A DNA stretch of 64,000 bases, taken from Rhizobacter sp. Lineage in GTDB: Bacteria > Pseudomonadota > Gammaproteobacteria > Burkholderiales > Burkholderiaceae_C. Shown here piece by piece: positions 9,119 to 17,981 of the stretch. The notes beneath the pieces were generated by a model. It did no database searches and was not told the DNA's origin. It saw only the letters and a program-made list of their open reading frames with translations. Both the position numbers and the translations under genes were made by a program. The stretch lies in NCBI GenBank assembly GCA_025355745.1, contig JANXZA010000177.1, positions 1-64,000 on the forward strand. The letters run 5' to 3'. Numbering within the stretch: the stretch's first letter is position 1; the number at the start of each line of letters is the position of its first letter.

Positions 9119-10466
9119 GGTCGGTTCTCACTTCTGCATTCTTGTATTCGAGGTCGTCGAGGTACTCTGCGTACTGCAACTGGGTCTCGCCACTTGCGTA
9201 GATGCGAGCGACCCACTGAAGGTATCTCTCGGTTGTCGCCATATCGATGTGGCCGAGTTGAGGCTTGATCACTTGCTGAATGTCGCTCAGCGCGTTCGAC
9301 GTGATCCAGTCAATGGGAAGCTTGTCGACCTTTGCTGCGATGAGGTCGGCTCTCTTTTTCGACAAGGTCAGCAAGGTCTTGCAAGCCCAGTAGTGGCGAC
9401 CAGCATGGGGCGACCACCCGTCAAAGGGCAGGTTGCCAACACCGGTCCAGGCTTCGTAGAGCGTCTTGGCGGTAATGCGCTCGCCGGTGGACTCAGAGAT
9501 GAAAAGGTGGGGTGACGGCTTCGCGGCGCGCGCACGTTGTTCGGCTTTGGTTGGGGCTGCCTTGGCCCACTTCGCGCGCGCCGCGAAACGAGGACCGCGC
9601 CGGTACTCGTGCACCCGGTTCGCGAGTTCGAGTGGCATCCAGATGATCCGGGCGGGGCCGATCTTGTCGCCATGGTCTTCGCCGAAGTCTTGCCCCTTTG
9701 TTCCGAACTTGATCGTGGCCTCGACTTGCTCACCGATGACGTGCCAGTCTTCGATGCGCTCGGGGAGCGTATCTAACCGCCACGCGGCTGCTTCTTCTCT
9801 GCGAACGGCGGTCTTGATGATCAACTCGACCATCAAGGCCTTCGTGGCGCCCCTCTTTATCAGCACAGCCTGAAGCCACTTCTTCGTCTCGACATCAGTT
9901 GGGAGTCGCAAGGTCTTGGGGTCCAGGCGAACCTTCCCTACGCGACTCTCGACCTGTTGGCCTCGATGCCCGTGGCTGTCGGTGGCGCTTCTGACCTGGA
10001 CATAGTGAGTCGTCGTCGGCACCATGAACTCCTCGCGGATGCCCCGGAGCGCCGCCCAGGATAGGAAGTTGCAGGCTTCTTGCACGCGAGCATTGATCGT
10101 CGAAGGCGCCAACCCCTTGCCTTTGGTCGACCAACTCCCTTGGCTCATTTCTTTCTGATAGCCACCCAGCAGGTGCTGCGCGTAGTTGGCGTTCTTCCAG
10201 TCGACGCCGCGTAGTTCAGCCCACTCCAGGAAGTTCGACAGCGACTCGGCATAGGCCTGAAGGCTCAGCTTCGTCGGCATCCTGTTCGCGCCCCGTTTGC
10301 CCTTTGCCGTTGGCGTCCAGTCCAGCAACGCTCGCTCGATCACGTAGGTCGATGGGTCGCGCAGGTACTGCCACTCCCCGTCGAAGAAACACGGGACATG
10401 AGCGACCCTGTCGAAGCCCCGCTGACGGAGGTCCTGCTCATCAGGCCAGAAGATGTGAATTGACAT
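9111..10466 (-). CDS. tyrosine recombinase/integrase (first of trio)
   Basis: 451 aa. Box I TAVRREEAAAW, box II SPHAGRHYWAC, LGHIDMATTERYLQW. Confidence 0.88.
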   Translation of the reverse strand: MSIHIFWPDEQDLRQRGFDRVAHVPCFFDGEWQYLRDPSTYVIERALLDWTPTAKGKRGANRMPTKLSLQAYAESLSNFLEWAELRGVDWKNANYAQHLLGGYQKEMSQGSWSTKGKGLAPSTINARVQEACNFLSWAALRGIREEFMVPTTTHYVQVRSATDSHGHRGQQVESRVGKVRLDPKTLRLPTDVETKKWLQAVLIKRGATKALMVELIIKTAVRREEAAAWRLDTLPERIEDWHVIGEQVEATIKFGTKGQDFGEDHGDKIGPARIIWMPLELANRVHEYRRGPRFAARAKWAKAAPTKAEQRARAAKPSPHLFISESTGERITAKTLYEAWTGVGNLPFDGWSPHAGRHYWACKTLLTLSKKRADLIAAKVDKLPIDWITSNALSDIQQVIKPQLGHIDMATTERYLQWVARIYASGETQLQYAEYLDDLEYKNAEVRTDHG

Positions 10467-10533
10467 TTAATGAAAGCTGGTGGCTATCAGATTGGATAAT
10501 GTAACCCAAGAAAAAAGCTCTTGTAAGCTTCAT

Positions 10534-10647
10534 TTAATGTTTTCGTGGGGGCTTCCCTAAGGCATAGAACACGATGCCGCCGGCGTCGGTGTCTTCCCAA
10601 TACACGCGCAGCGTGAAGCGGTAGGCGAGGTCGTCGGGCAATTGCAC
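10534..10647 (-). pseudogene. ybgC: ybgC (acyl-CoA thioesterase of the tol-pal locus), truncated after 29 codons
   Basis: GTG start; VQLPDDLAYRFTLRVYWEDTDAGGIVFYA matches the conserved YbgC N-terminus, then switches at 10560 to unrelated LGKPPRKH*. Confidence 0.82.
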
Positions 10648-10657
10648 CTGGATTGAC

Positions 10658-11848
10658 CTACAAAGCACGGGCGAGCCGCTCGACCGCTTCTTCCAGATGC
10701 GCCATCGAACTCGCGTATGACAGGCGCACGAAGTGCTCGCTGGCGTGGCGGCCGAAGTCGCGCCCGGGGGTGATCGCGACGTGCGCGCGGCGCATCATGT
10801 CGAAGCTGAAATCCCAGCTGCTGGGGCTGTGCGCCGAGCAGTCGGCCCAGGCATAGAACGCGCCGTCAGGCATCACCGGCACCGTGAGGCCGAGCCGGTT
10901 CAGAGCCGGCACGATGAAGTCGCGCCGGCGTTGAAATTCGGCGCGGCGGCGTTCGTATTCGGCGATCGATTCGGGCTCGAAGCAGGCCAGCGCGGCATGC
11001 TGCGCCACCGTGGACGGGCAGATGTAAAGGTTCTGCGCCAGCTTTTCGATCGGCGCGACAAGCGCGTCCGGCACCACCATCCAGCCCAGCCGCCAGCCGG
11101 TCATGCAGAAGTACTTCGAGAAGCTGTTGATCGAGATCACGTCGCTGCCCGGCGCCGCGCCGTCCCCGCCTGAATTCACCAGCGCGCTGTGGCCGAAGCG
11201 GGCCTCGAAGCTCAGCGCCAGGTAGATTTCGTCGACGATGGTGAAGCCGCCGCGCTCCCGCACGGCGCTGACGATGCACGCCATCTCGGCCGGCTCGATC
11301 GAGGTGCCGGTCGGGTTCGACGGCGACGCCAGCAGCACGCCGCGCGTGCGCCCGGTCCAGGCCGCACACACGCCGTCGGCCGTGAGCTGAAAGCGCTCCG
11401 AGGCGCCGGCCGGCAGCAGCACCGGCCGGCCTTCGGCGGCGGCCACGAAGTGGCGGTTGCAGGGGTAGCTCGGGTCGGGCAGCAGCACCTCGTCGTCGCG
11501 GTCGACCAGTGCCAGGCAGGCGAGCTGCAGCGCCGCCGAAGCACCGGCCGTGACGATGATGCGGCGCGGCGCAATCGCCAGGCCGAAGCGGCTCGCGTAC
11601 CACGCGCTGATGCGTTCACGCAGGTCCGGCAGGCCGGTCGCGTCGGTGTACTGGGTGCGGCCATCGCGCAGGGCGCGCGCGGCCGCTTCTTGCACCTGCG
11701 GCGGTGCCGTGAAGTCGGGCTCGCCGATGTTCAGGAAGAGCATCGGCGAGGCCGCGCAAGCGGGGCTGCGCGCCAGTTCGGCGGCGGCCTTGGCGCACTC
11801 CATCACATAGAACGGATCGATGTGGGCCAGGCGCTGGGCGAGCTTCAT
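10658..11848 (-). CDS. PLP-dependent class I/II aminotransferase
   Basis: MKLAQRLAHIDPFYVMECAKAA...; SPSNPTGTSI; PLP lysine region SINSFSKYFCMTGWRLGW. Confidence 0.9.
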   Translation of the reverse strand: MKLAQRLAHIDPFYVMECAKAAAELARSPACAASPMLFLNIGEPDFTAPPQVQEAAARALRDGRTQYTDATGLPDLRERISAWYASRFGLAIAPRRIIVTAGASAALQLACLALVDRDDEVLLPDPSYPCNRHFVAAAEGRPVLLPAGASERFQLTADGVCAAWTGRTRGVLLASPSNPTGTSIEPAEMACIVSAVRERGGFTIVDEIYLALSFEARFGHSALVNSGGDGAAPGSDVISINSFSKYFCMTGWRLGWMVVPDALVAPIEKLAQNLYICPSTVAQHAALACFEPESIAEYERRRAEFQRRRDFIVPALNRLGLTVPVMPDGAFYAWADCSAHSPSSWDFSFDMMRRAHVAITPGRDFGRHASEHFVRLSYASSMAHLEEAVERLARAL

Positions 11849-11902
11849 GCGGCGGGTGGCGGTGCGGCGCTCGAGGACGCGATTCCGAGGCCTGGTCGTA
11901 CG

Positions 11903-12025
11903 AGCCAACTCACGCACCGCGGAGGCGCAGAGAGCGCAGAGGAAGCGCAGAGGAAGACAGAGGAAATCATTGGATTTCTCTGCGCAACTCTGCGTTCTCT
12001 GCGCCTCTGCGGTGGTGAGTTGGCT
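11903..12025. repeat. palindromic repeat, family A, copy 1
   Basis: Arms AGCCAACTCACGCACCGCGGAGGCGCAGAGAGCGCAGAG / CTCTGCGTTCTCTGCGCCTCTGCGGTGGTGAGTTGGCT are nearly reverse complementary. Confidence 0.88.
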
Positions 12026-12061
12026 TGCATTGCAGCCAGCACCCGACGCCAGTTCATGCCC

Positions 12062-12589
12062 TCAACCCCGCCTGGCCCGCATTGCCTCGACTTCGACCTT
12101 GCGCAAGTCGGCCGCCGCCTTGTCGAGCACGCCGTTCACGTACTTGTGGCCGTCGGTGCCGCCGAAGCTCTTGGCGAGTTCGACGGCTTCGTTGATGGCC
12201 ACCTTGTACGGAATGTCGGTGCAGTGCGTCAGCTCGTAGACGCCGATCATCAGCACGCTGTGCTCGACCGGCGACAGCAGCGTCGTCTTGCGGTCGACGT
12301 GTCGGGCCAGGACTTCATCGATGGCTGCGGCTTCGCGGATGCAGCCGTGCAGCAGGGCCTCGAAGTGGGCCGCATCGCACTTGTCGAAGTCGGTCTGCTC
12401 ACCCACATGCGCGGCCACCAGCTCGGCCGAGGCGCCCGACACCAGCCACTCGTAGATGCCCTGCATCGCGATCTCGCGCGAGCGGCGCCGGGCCGACTTC
12501 GGCGCGGCGCGTTTCTTGGGCGCACGGGGGGTTGCTTTGGGTGGGTTCGCGGCTGCGTCGGTGGCTTCAGCCGGGGTCGGTTCAGTCAC
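12062..12589 (-). CDS. nusB: transcription antitermination factor NusB
   Basis: [19 protein letters not shown]...; [40 protein letters not shown]. Confidence 0.94.
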   Translation of the reverse strand: MTEPTPAEATDAAANPPKATPRAPKKRAAPKSARRRSREIAMQGIYEWLVSGASAELVAAHVGEQTDFDKCDAAHFEALLHGCIREAAAIDEVLARHVDRKTTLLSPVEHSVLMIGVYELTHCTDIPYKVAINEAVELAKSFGGTDGHKYVNGVLDKAAADLRKVEVEAMRARRG

Positions 12590-13068
12590 GACATGTCTTC
12601 CATCAGGTTCGCCATCTCGACCGCCACGCGGGCCGCGTCGCGGCCTTTCTCATCGGCGCGGGCCCAGGCCTGCGCTTCGGTCTCAACGGTCAGGATCGCG
12701 TTGGCGATGGGGATCTCGTGGTCCATCGAAACCCGGCTCACGCCGGCGCCGCTTTCGTTGGCGACGAGTTCGAAGTGATAGGTCTCGCCGCGCACGATGC
12801 AGCCGAGTGCGATCAGCGCATCGAAGTCGTCGGTTTCCGCCAGCGCGAACAGTGCCAGCGGAATCTCCAGCGCGCCCGGCACCGTGACATGGCGGATGTT
12901 TTCTGCCGTCACGCCGAGCGCGCCGAGTTCGCTGCGGCAGGCGCTTGCCAGTGCGTCGGTCAGCGCCGCGTTGAAACGCGCCTGCACGATGCCGATGCGC
13001 AGGTTGCGGCCATCGAGCCGAGCTTGCGCGCCGGCGCTGACGGTGGAGTTCTTGTCAGCGTGCTGCAT
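12586..13068 (-). CDS. ribH: 6,7-dimethyl-8-ribityllumazine synthase
   Basis: [20 protein letters not shown]...[38 protein letters not shown]. Confidence 0.94.
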   Translation of the reverse strand: MQHADKNSTVSAGAQARLDGRNLRIGIVQARFNAALTDALASACRSELGALGVTAENIRHVTVPGALEIPLALFALAETDDFDALIALGCIVRGETYHFELVANESGAGVSRVSMDHEIPIANAILTVETEAQAWARADEKGRDAARVAVEMANLMEDMS

Positions 13069-14224
13069 GGGCCGCCTGCGGTGAGCTGGCGTCAGCGTGG
13101 GCACCTGTGTGGGCTTCTATGTGGGCTTCGGCATGGGCGGCCACGAAGCCGGTGACTTCGAGGCCGTAGCCGGCCATGCTGGGCATGCGGCGCGGGCTGC
13201 CGAGCAGCTTCATCTTTGTGATGCCAAGCTCGCGCAGGATCTGCGCGCCGATGCCGTAGGTGCGCAAGTCGATCTGGCTGCTGCGCGCCGGCGCGGCCTG
13301 CGGGCAGGCGAGCACGCGCGGCAGCAGGGCGGCCACGGCCTCGCCGCAATTCAGCAGCACCGCCGCGCCGCGTTCGCTGGCCCGCAACGCGGCGAGTGCG
13401 CGCGGCAAGGGCCATGAATGTTCACTCGCGCCGACCTCCAGCACGTCCATCACCGACAGCGGCTCGTGGACGCGCACCAGCACTTCTTCGGCGGCGGTCC
13501 AGCTGCCGTGCGTGAGGGCCAGGTGCAGGCCGCCGCTGCGGTCGCGAAAGGCGCTGCAATCGAACTCGCCTTGCGCCGTCATCAAGCGGCGCTGGCCGGC
13601 GCGTTCGATCAGTGTTTCGTTGCGGCTGCGGTACTCGATCAGGTCGGCGATGGCGCCGATCTTCAGGCCATGTTCGCGGGCGAACACCATCAGGTCAGGC
13701 AGGCGGGCCATCGTGCCGTCGTCCTTCATCACTTCGCAGATCACGGCAGCGGGCGAAAGGCCCGCCATACCGGCCAGATCGCAGCCGGCTTCGGTGTGCC
13801 CGGCGCGCATCAGCACGCCGCCTTCCTGGGCCCGCAGCGGGAAGATGTGGCCGGGTTGAACCAGGTCGCTGGCCTTGGCGTCGCGCGCGACGGCGGCTTG
13901 CACGGTGCGCGCCCGGTCAGCGGCGGAGATGCCGGTGTCGACGCCGCTGGCGGCTTCGATCGAGACCGTGAACGCGGTGCCGTGGCGGGTGCCGTTGCGC
14001 GCCGTCATCGATTGCAGTTGCAGCCGGTCGCAGCGCTCGGGCGTGAGCGTCAGGCAGATCAGGCCGCGGCCGAAGCGCGCCATGAAGTTGATCGCCTCGG
14101 GCGTGACATGGTCGGCGGCGATCACCAGGTCGCCTTCGTTCTCGCGATCTTCCTCATCGACGAGGATGATCATGCGGCCGGCGGCCAGGTCGGCCACCAG
14201 TTCGGGTATCGGGGAAATCACCAT
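13055..14224 (-). CDS. ribBA: 3,4-dihydroxy-2-butanone 4-phosphate synthase with GTP cyclohydrolase II-like domain
   Basis: [54 protein letters not shown]-terminal RibA-like domain; His/Ala-rich tail. Confidence 0.92.
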   Translation of the reverse strand: MVISPIPELVADLAAGRMIILVDEEDRENEGDLVIAADHVTPEAINFMARFGRGLICLTLTPERCDRLQLQSMTARNGTRHGTAFTVSIEAASGVDTGISAADRARTVQAAVARDAKASDLVQPGHIFPLRAQEGGVLMRAGHTEAGCDLAGMAGLSPAAVICEVMKDDGTMARLPDLMVFAREHGLKIGAIADLIEYRSRNETLIERAGQRRLMTAQGEFDCSAFRDRSGGLHLALTHGSWTAAEEVLVRVHEPLSVMDVLEVGASEHSWPLPRALAALRASERGAAVLLNCGEAVAALLPRVLACPQAAPARSSQIDLRTYGIGAQILRELGITKMKLLGSPRRMPSMAGYGLEVTGFVAAHAEAHIEAHTGAHADASSPQAAHAAR

Positions 14225-14289
14225 CGCGGGATTGTAGGTGGCGGGTGTGCGGCCCCTGCGCGATGACCGTGAGCGCCGAACTGCTCGGG

Positions 14290-14958
14290 TCAGCGAGGCG
14301 CGGGCAACTCCAGCATGCGCGCCACGTAGCGCGCGATCATGTCGATCTCGAGGTTCACGCGCTGGCCGACCTGCAGGCCGCCGAGGGTGGTGTTGGCCAG
14401 CGTGTGCGGGATCAAGTTGATGCTCAACTCGCAGCCGCGGGCCGCCGTGACAGCCGCTGAACCAGCGGCCGCTCCATCAGCCGGGCCGTCGACCACGCGG
14501 TTCACCGTCAGGCTCACGCCATTCACGGTGATCGAGCCTTTGTAGGCAATGAAGCGCGCCAGTTCAGCAGGCGTTGCGATGCGCAGTTCCCACGACTCGC
14601 CGACCGCTGCGAAGTGCCTGACCGTGCCGATGCCGTCGACGTGGCCGCTGACGATGTGGCCGCCGAGCCGGTCGTGCGCACGCAGGGCCTTTTCGAGGTT
14701 GACCGGGCCGGCCCGGTCCAGGCCGGCGGTCTTGTCCAGGCTCTCGGCCGAGATGTCGAACTCGAAGCGCGAGGTGGCCGCGTCAAAGGCTGCGACCGTC
14801 ATGCACGCGCCGTTCAGCGCGATGCTGTCGCCCGGCTGCACGTCGTCGAGATAGCCGCGCGGCGCCTGCAATGCGATGCGTTTGCCATGGGCTGCATCCG
14901 CGCCGATCGGTCGCGCGTCGAGGATCTGGCCGATGCCGCTGATGATGCCGGTGAACAT
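14290..14958 (-). CDS. ribE: riboflavin synthase
   Basis: MFTGIISGIGQI...; duplicated lumazine-binding domains; SLTVNRV. Confidence 0.92.
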   Translation of the reverse strand: MFTGIISGIGQILDARPIGADAAHGKRIALQAPRGYLDDVQPGDSIALNGACMTVAAFDAATSRFEFDISAESLDKTAGLDRAGPVNLEKALRAHDRLGGHIVSGHVDGIGTVRHFAAVGESWELRIATPAELARFIAYKGSITVNGVSLTVNRVVDGPADGAAAGSAAVTAARGCELSINLIPHTLANTTLGGLQVGQRVNLEIDMIARYVARMLELPAPR

Positions 14959-16094
14959 CAGCGAATTGTCGCAGGCCGGGCGATCAGGCGCAGGTCGTCG
15001 CCGATCATCAGCACGCTGACGAAGCGCAGCGCCAGGCTGTCTTGCAAGCGCTCCAGCGGGCCGAACGCGGCCAACTCGCGGCCGGCGCCGATCAAGGTCG
15101 GCGCCATGTAGATCAGAAATTCGTCGACCAGCCCGGCGCGAACGAACGAGCCGTTCAGCTTGTGGCCGGCCTCGACATGCAACTCGTTGATGCCGCGCTG
15201 CGCCAGGTCGGCCAGCATCGCTGCCAGATCGACCTTGCCGCCAGTACCGGGGCACAGCGCGATCTCGGCGCCGCGGTTGCGCAGAGCGTTTCCGCGCGCT
15301 GCATCGAGGGCGGCGGCGTAGATCAGCGCGCGGCTGGGTGCATCGAGCAGGCGCGATGCGGGCGGCGTCTCGAGCCGCGAATCGACGACCACGCGCAGCG
15401 GCTGCAACACCGTTGCGACCCACCGCACATCGAGCCTCGGGTTGTCGTCGAGCACCGTGCCCACGCCGGTCAGCACCGCGCCGGCGCGTTTGCGCCAGGC
15501 GTGGCCGTCGGCCCGCGCTGCCGGGCCGGTGATCCACTGGCTGACGCCGTTGTTCAGCGCGGTGCGGCCGTCGAGCGAGACTGCCGCCTTCAGCCGCACC
15601 CAGGGCCGCGCGCGCTGCATGCGCGAGAAGAAGCCGATGTTGAGTTCGCGTGCGGCTTCGGTCAGCAGCGCGCCATCGGCGTGGTCGGCCGCCATCGCCA
15701 CCTGGATACCGGCCGCGCGCAGCCGCGCCATGCCCTGGCCGGCGACGAGCGGGTTCGGGTCTTGCAGCGCTATGGTGACGCGGGCGACGCCGGCGGCGAT
15801 CAGCGCGTCGCAGCAGGGCGGCGTGCGGCCGTGGTGCGAACAGGGTTCGAGGGTGACGAAGACGCTGGCGCCGCGTGCGGTTTCAAAGCGCGATGCCAGG
15901 TCGCGCAGCGCCATCACCTCGGCATGCGGCCCTCCCGCTTGCCGGGTGTGGCCGCGGCCGATGATGCGGCCATCCGGCGCGGTGATGACGCAGCCGACGC
16001 GTGGGTTCGGCTCCGACAGACCGATCGCTTCGTGCGCCAGCGCCAGCGCTTCGTGCATCGGCGTCGGGTGCGGTGTCGGCTGCGCTGTCACCAC
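14958..16094 (-). CDS. ribD: bifunctional deaminase/reductase RibD
   Basis: SEPNPRVGCVITAPDGRIIGRGHTRQAGGPHAEVMAL...VTLEPCSHHGRTPPC. Confidence 0.93.
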   Translation of the reverse strand: MVTAQPTPHPTPMHEALALAHEAIGLSEPNPRVGCVITAPDGRIIGRGHTRQAGGPHAEVMALRDLASRFETARGASVFVTLEPCSHHGRTPPCCDALIAAGVARVTIALQDPNPLVAGQGMARLRAAGIQVAMAADHADGALLTEAARELNIGFFSRMQRARPWVRLKAAVSLDGRTALNNGVSQWITGPAARADGHAWRKRAGAVLTGVGTVLDDNPRLDVRWVATVLQPLRVVVDSRLETPPASRLLDAPSRALIYAAALDAARGNALRNRGAEIALCPGTGGKVDLAAMLADLAQRGINELHVEAGHKLNGSFVRAGLVDEFLIYMAPTLIGAGRELAAFGPLERLQDSLALRFVSVLMIGDDLRLIARPATIR

Positions 16095-16543
16095 GGGTCG
16101 TAGCTGCCGAAGTTCCAGAGGTGGCCTTCGGGGTCGCGGCAGCTGAAGCCGCGGCCGCCGTAGTCTTCGTCCTTGATCTCAAGCACGATCAGCGCGCCGG
16201 CGGCCTTGGCCCTGGCATATACCGCGTCGGCATCGACAACCACCAGGTAGGCGCTCTGGGTTCCTGCGCCACCGACTTCATCGGGCTGCCTGATGAGCCG
16301 GCCCCACTCAGTTTCGACGTTAGACACCGAGCCGAGCATGACCATGCCGTTGCCGAAGCTCAGTTGGGCATGCGCAATCGAGCCATCCGGGTTGGCATGC
16401 ACTGCGTGCGCTTCGAAGCCGAAAGCGCTGCACAGCCAGGTGATCGCGGCCGGCGCGTCGCGATAGCGCAGGCAGGGGATCACCGTGGCGCGGGTGGCCT
16501 TGGCCGGCGTGGCGGGAATGACGGGAGTGGCAGCAGCGTTCAT
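16088..16543 (-). CDS. VOC family (glyoxalase/bleomycin-resistance-like) protein
   Basis: VIPCLRYRDAPAAITWLCSAFGFEAH...GGRGFSCRDPEGHLWNFGSYDPW. Confidence 0.85.
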   Translation of the reverse strand: MNAAATPVIPATPAKATRATVIPCLRYRDAPAAITWLCSAFGFEAHAVHANPDGSIAHAQLSFGNGMVMLGSVSNVETEWGRLIRQPDEVGGAGTQSAYLVVVDADAVYARAKAAGALIVLEIKDEDYGGRGFSCRDPEGHLWNFGSYDPW

Positions 16544-16612
16544 GAGTGAGTCTTCTCGGCGGGGTTGCGACGCACGGTGCGGGCGCCAGTGTGCCGCACG
16601 CAACGCATTGCC

Positions 16613-17971
16613 TCAAGGCTGGTGCTGCGCGGTGCTCAGGTTCGCATAGACGTCGGCCGGGTGGCCTTCGACACGCACGCCCGGGCGCGTCGGGCAGGTC
16701 TCGCTGCCCTTGATGACGAGAAAGTTCTGATGCGCCAGGGCGCCGTCGACGTTGGCATAGGTGGCCGGGTGTTCAAGGTTTGTATCGACCGCGCCGCTGC
16801 CGTCCAGATCGGCGCTGTAGCGGCACACGCGCCGGTCGGCCGCACCCAGACCCACGCTCCAGCCGGCTGGCAGCAGCGTCGTTCGCCCGGACCACTGGCC
16901 GTTGACCAACGGGTAAACAACGCAGTGGTACGCCAGGTGCCGGTCGCCGCTGTCGACCCAGCCCGCCACGCCGACGCTGGCCGGCAGCGCGGCCAGCGGC
17001 ACGGCTTCGATGCGCAGGCTGGCGGTGCCGCCGCCGGGGGTGTACGACACGGTCTTCAGCGCCTCGGTGGCACAGACCGGCGGGTTCGGGTACGCGCCGC
17101 CGGCAAGTGCGAGGGCCACGTCGGCCGCCAGCGGTGCTTCGATGGCCTGCGCCGGGTCGGGCGGCGCGGCCGAGGTGAAGCGGACGATGCCGCTGAGCAG
17201 ATAGCCGATATTTGCGTCGCAGGCCGACAGGTCGGCCGCCTGCAAGTCGCGGCTTGGGGTGGCCGGGTTGATGCCGGTGCAGCGGCCCGTCACGAGACCC
17301 GAGCGGTTGTCGAACACCAGCGCCACGCTGCCGCTGGGCGCCGGCTTGAAGGCACTGCGCCCGCCGCCCAGGTCCTTCGCGCCGAGGGGAATCCGGTGCG
17401 AACGCCCGTAGGCGCCCAGCACCGGCACGCCGCCGCGCGCGACGCCGAGCGCGCCGGTGTAGGCCGGATCGCTGCCGGCGATGATGGAGTTCAGCACCAC
17501 CTGCTGGGCTGCGCCGCTGCGGTCGCTCCAGCTCACCGTGACGGCGGCGTCCTTCGCGTTCGGCGCGTGGTTCGGGTTCATCGCATCGACCGGATCGATC
17601 TGCCGCGCCACCCGGTAACGCGTGTTGATGGCATAGCCGGCCGCCGAGTCGACGCTGCTGGCAGCGCTGGTCACGTCGGCATACGAGCGGGCGCCGCCGG
17701 ACGCGGCCGAGGCGGCAACGATTGAGAAGGCGCGCAGCGATTCCAGGTCTTCCTGGCCGAGCCGCACGGCTTCCGAGCGTTGCCGCGCCACGTCGGAGTT
17801 GAGCCGCAACTGGGTCTGGACCCGCGCGACCGTGAGCATGCCGAGCGACAGCACCAGAAACGCAACCAGCGCTTCGAGCAGCGTGGTGCCGCGCTGGCGG
17901 GCTGCGGCGCGAGAAGCGGCGCGAGAAGCGGCGCAAGAAGCGGTGATGGGGGCAAGGGGCGGGCGGTTCAT
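16613..17971 (-). CDS. pilV: type IV pilus minor pilin, PilV-like
   Basis: RGTTLLEALVAFLVLSLGMLTVARVQ prepilin N-terminus; PilV-like position. Confidence 0.75.
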   Translation of the reverse strand: MNRPPLAPITASCAASRAASRAAARQRGTTLLEALVAFLVLSLGMLTVARVQTQLRLNSDVARQRSEAVRLGQEDLESLRAFSIVAASAASGGARSYADVTSAASSVDSAAGYAINTRYRVARQIDPVDAMNPNHAPNAKDAAVTVSWSDRSGAAQQVVLNSIIAGSDPAYTGALGVARGGVPVLGAYGRSHRIPLGAKDLGGGRSAFKPAPSGSVALVFDNRSGLVTGRCTGINPATPSRDLQAADLSACDANIGYLLSGIVRFTSAAPPDPAQAIEAPLAADVALALAGGAYPNPPVCATEALKTVSYTPGGGTASLRIEAVPLAALPASVGVAGWVDSGDRHLAYHCVVYPLVNGQWSGRTTLLPAGWSVGLGAADRRVCRYSADLDGSGAVDTNLEHPATYANVDGALAHQNFLVIKGSETCPTRPGVRVEGHPADVYANLSTAQHQP

Positions 17972-17981
17972 GCGGCCCTCG

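Larger units (their letters stand above)
1..10560. mobile_element. integrated island with recombinase trio, right end inferred inside ybgC (left end outside window)
   Basis: Truncated ybgC reading frame at 10561, recombinase operon starting ~95 bp inside, IS and methylase cargo, composition visibly more AT-rich than the flank. Confidence 0.75.

Noticed and set aside
14290-15537. Apparent RibD/RibE fusion ORF of 415 aa
   Set aside because: The upstream part is out of frame with RibD; riboflavin synthase starts at the internal MFTG at 14958.
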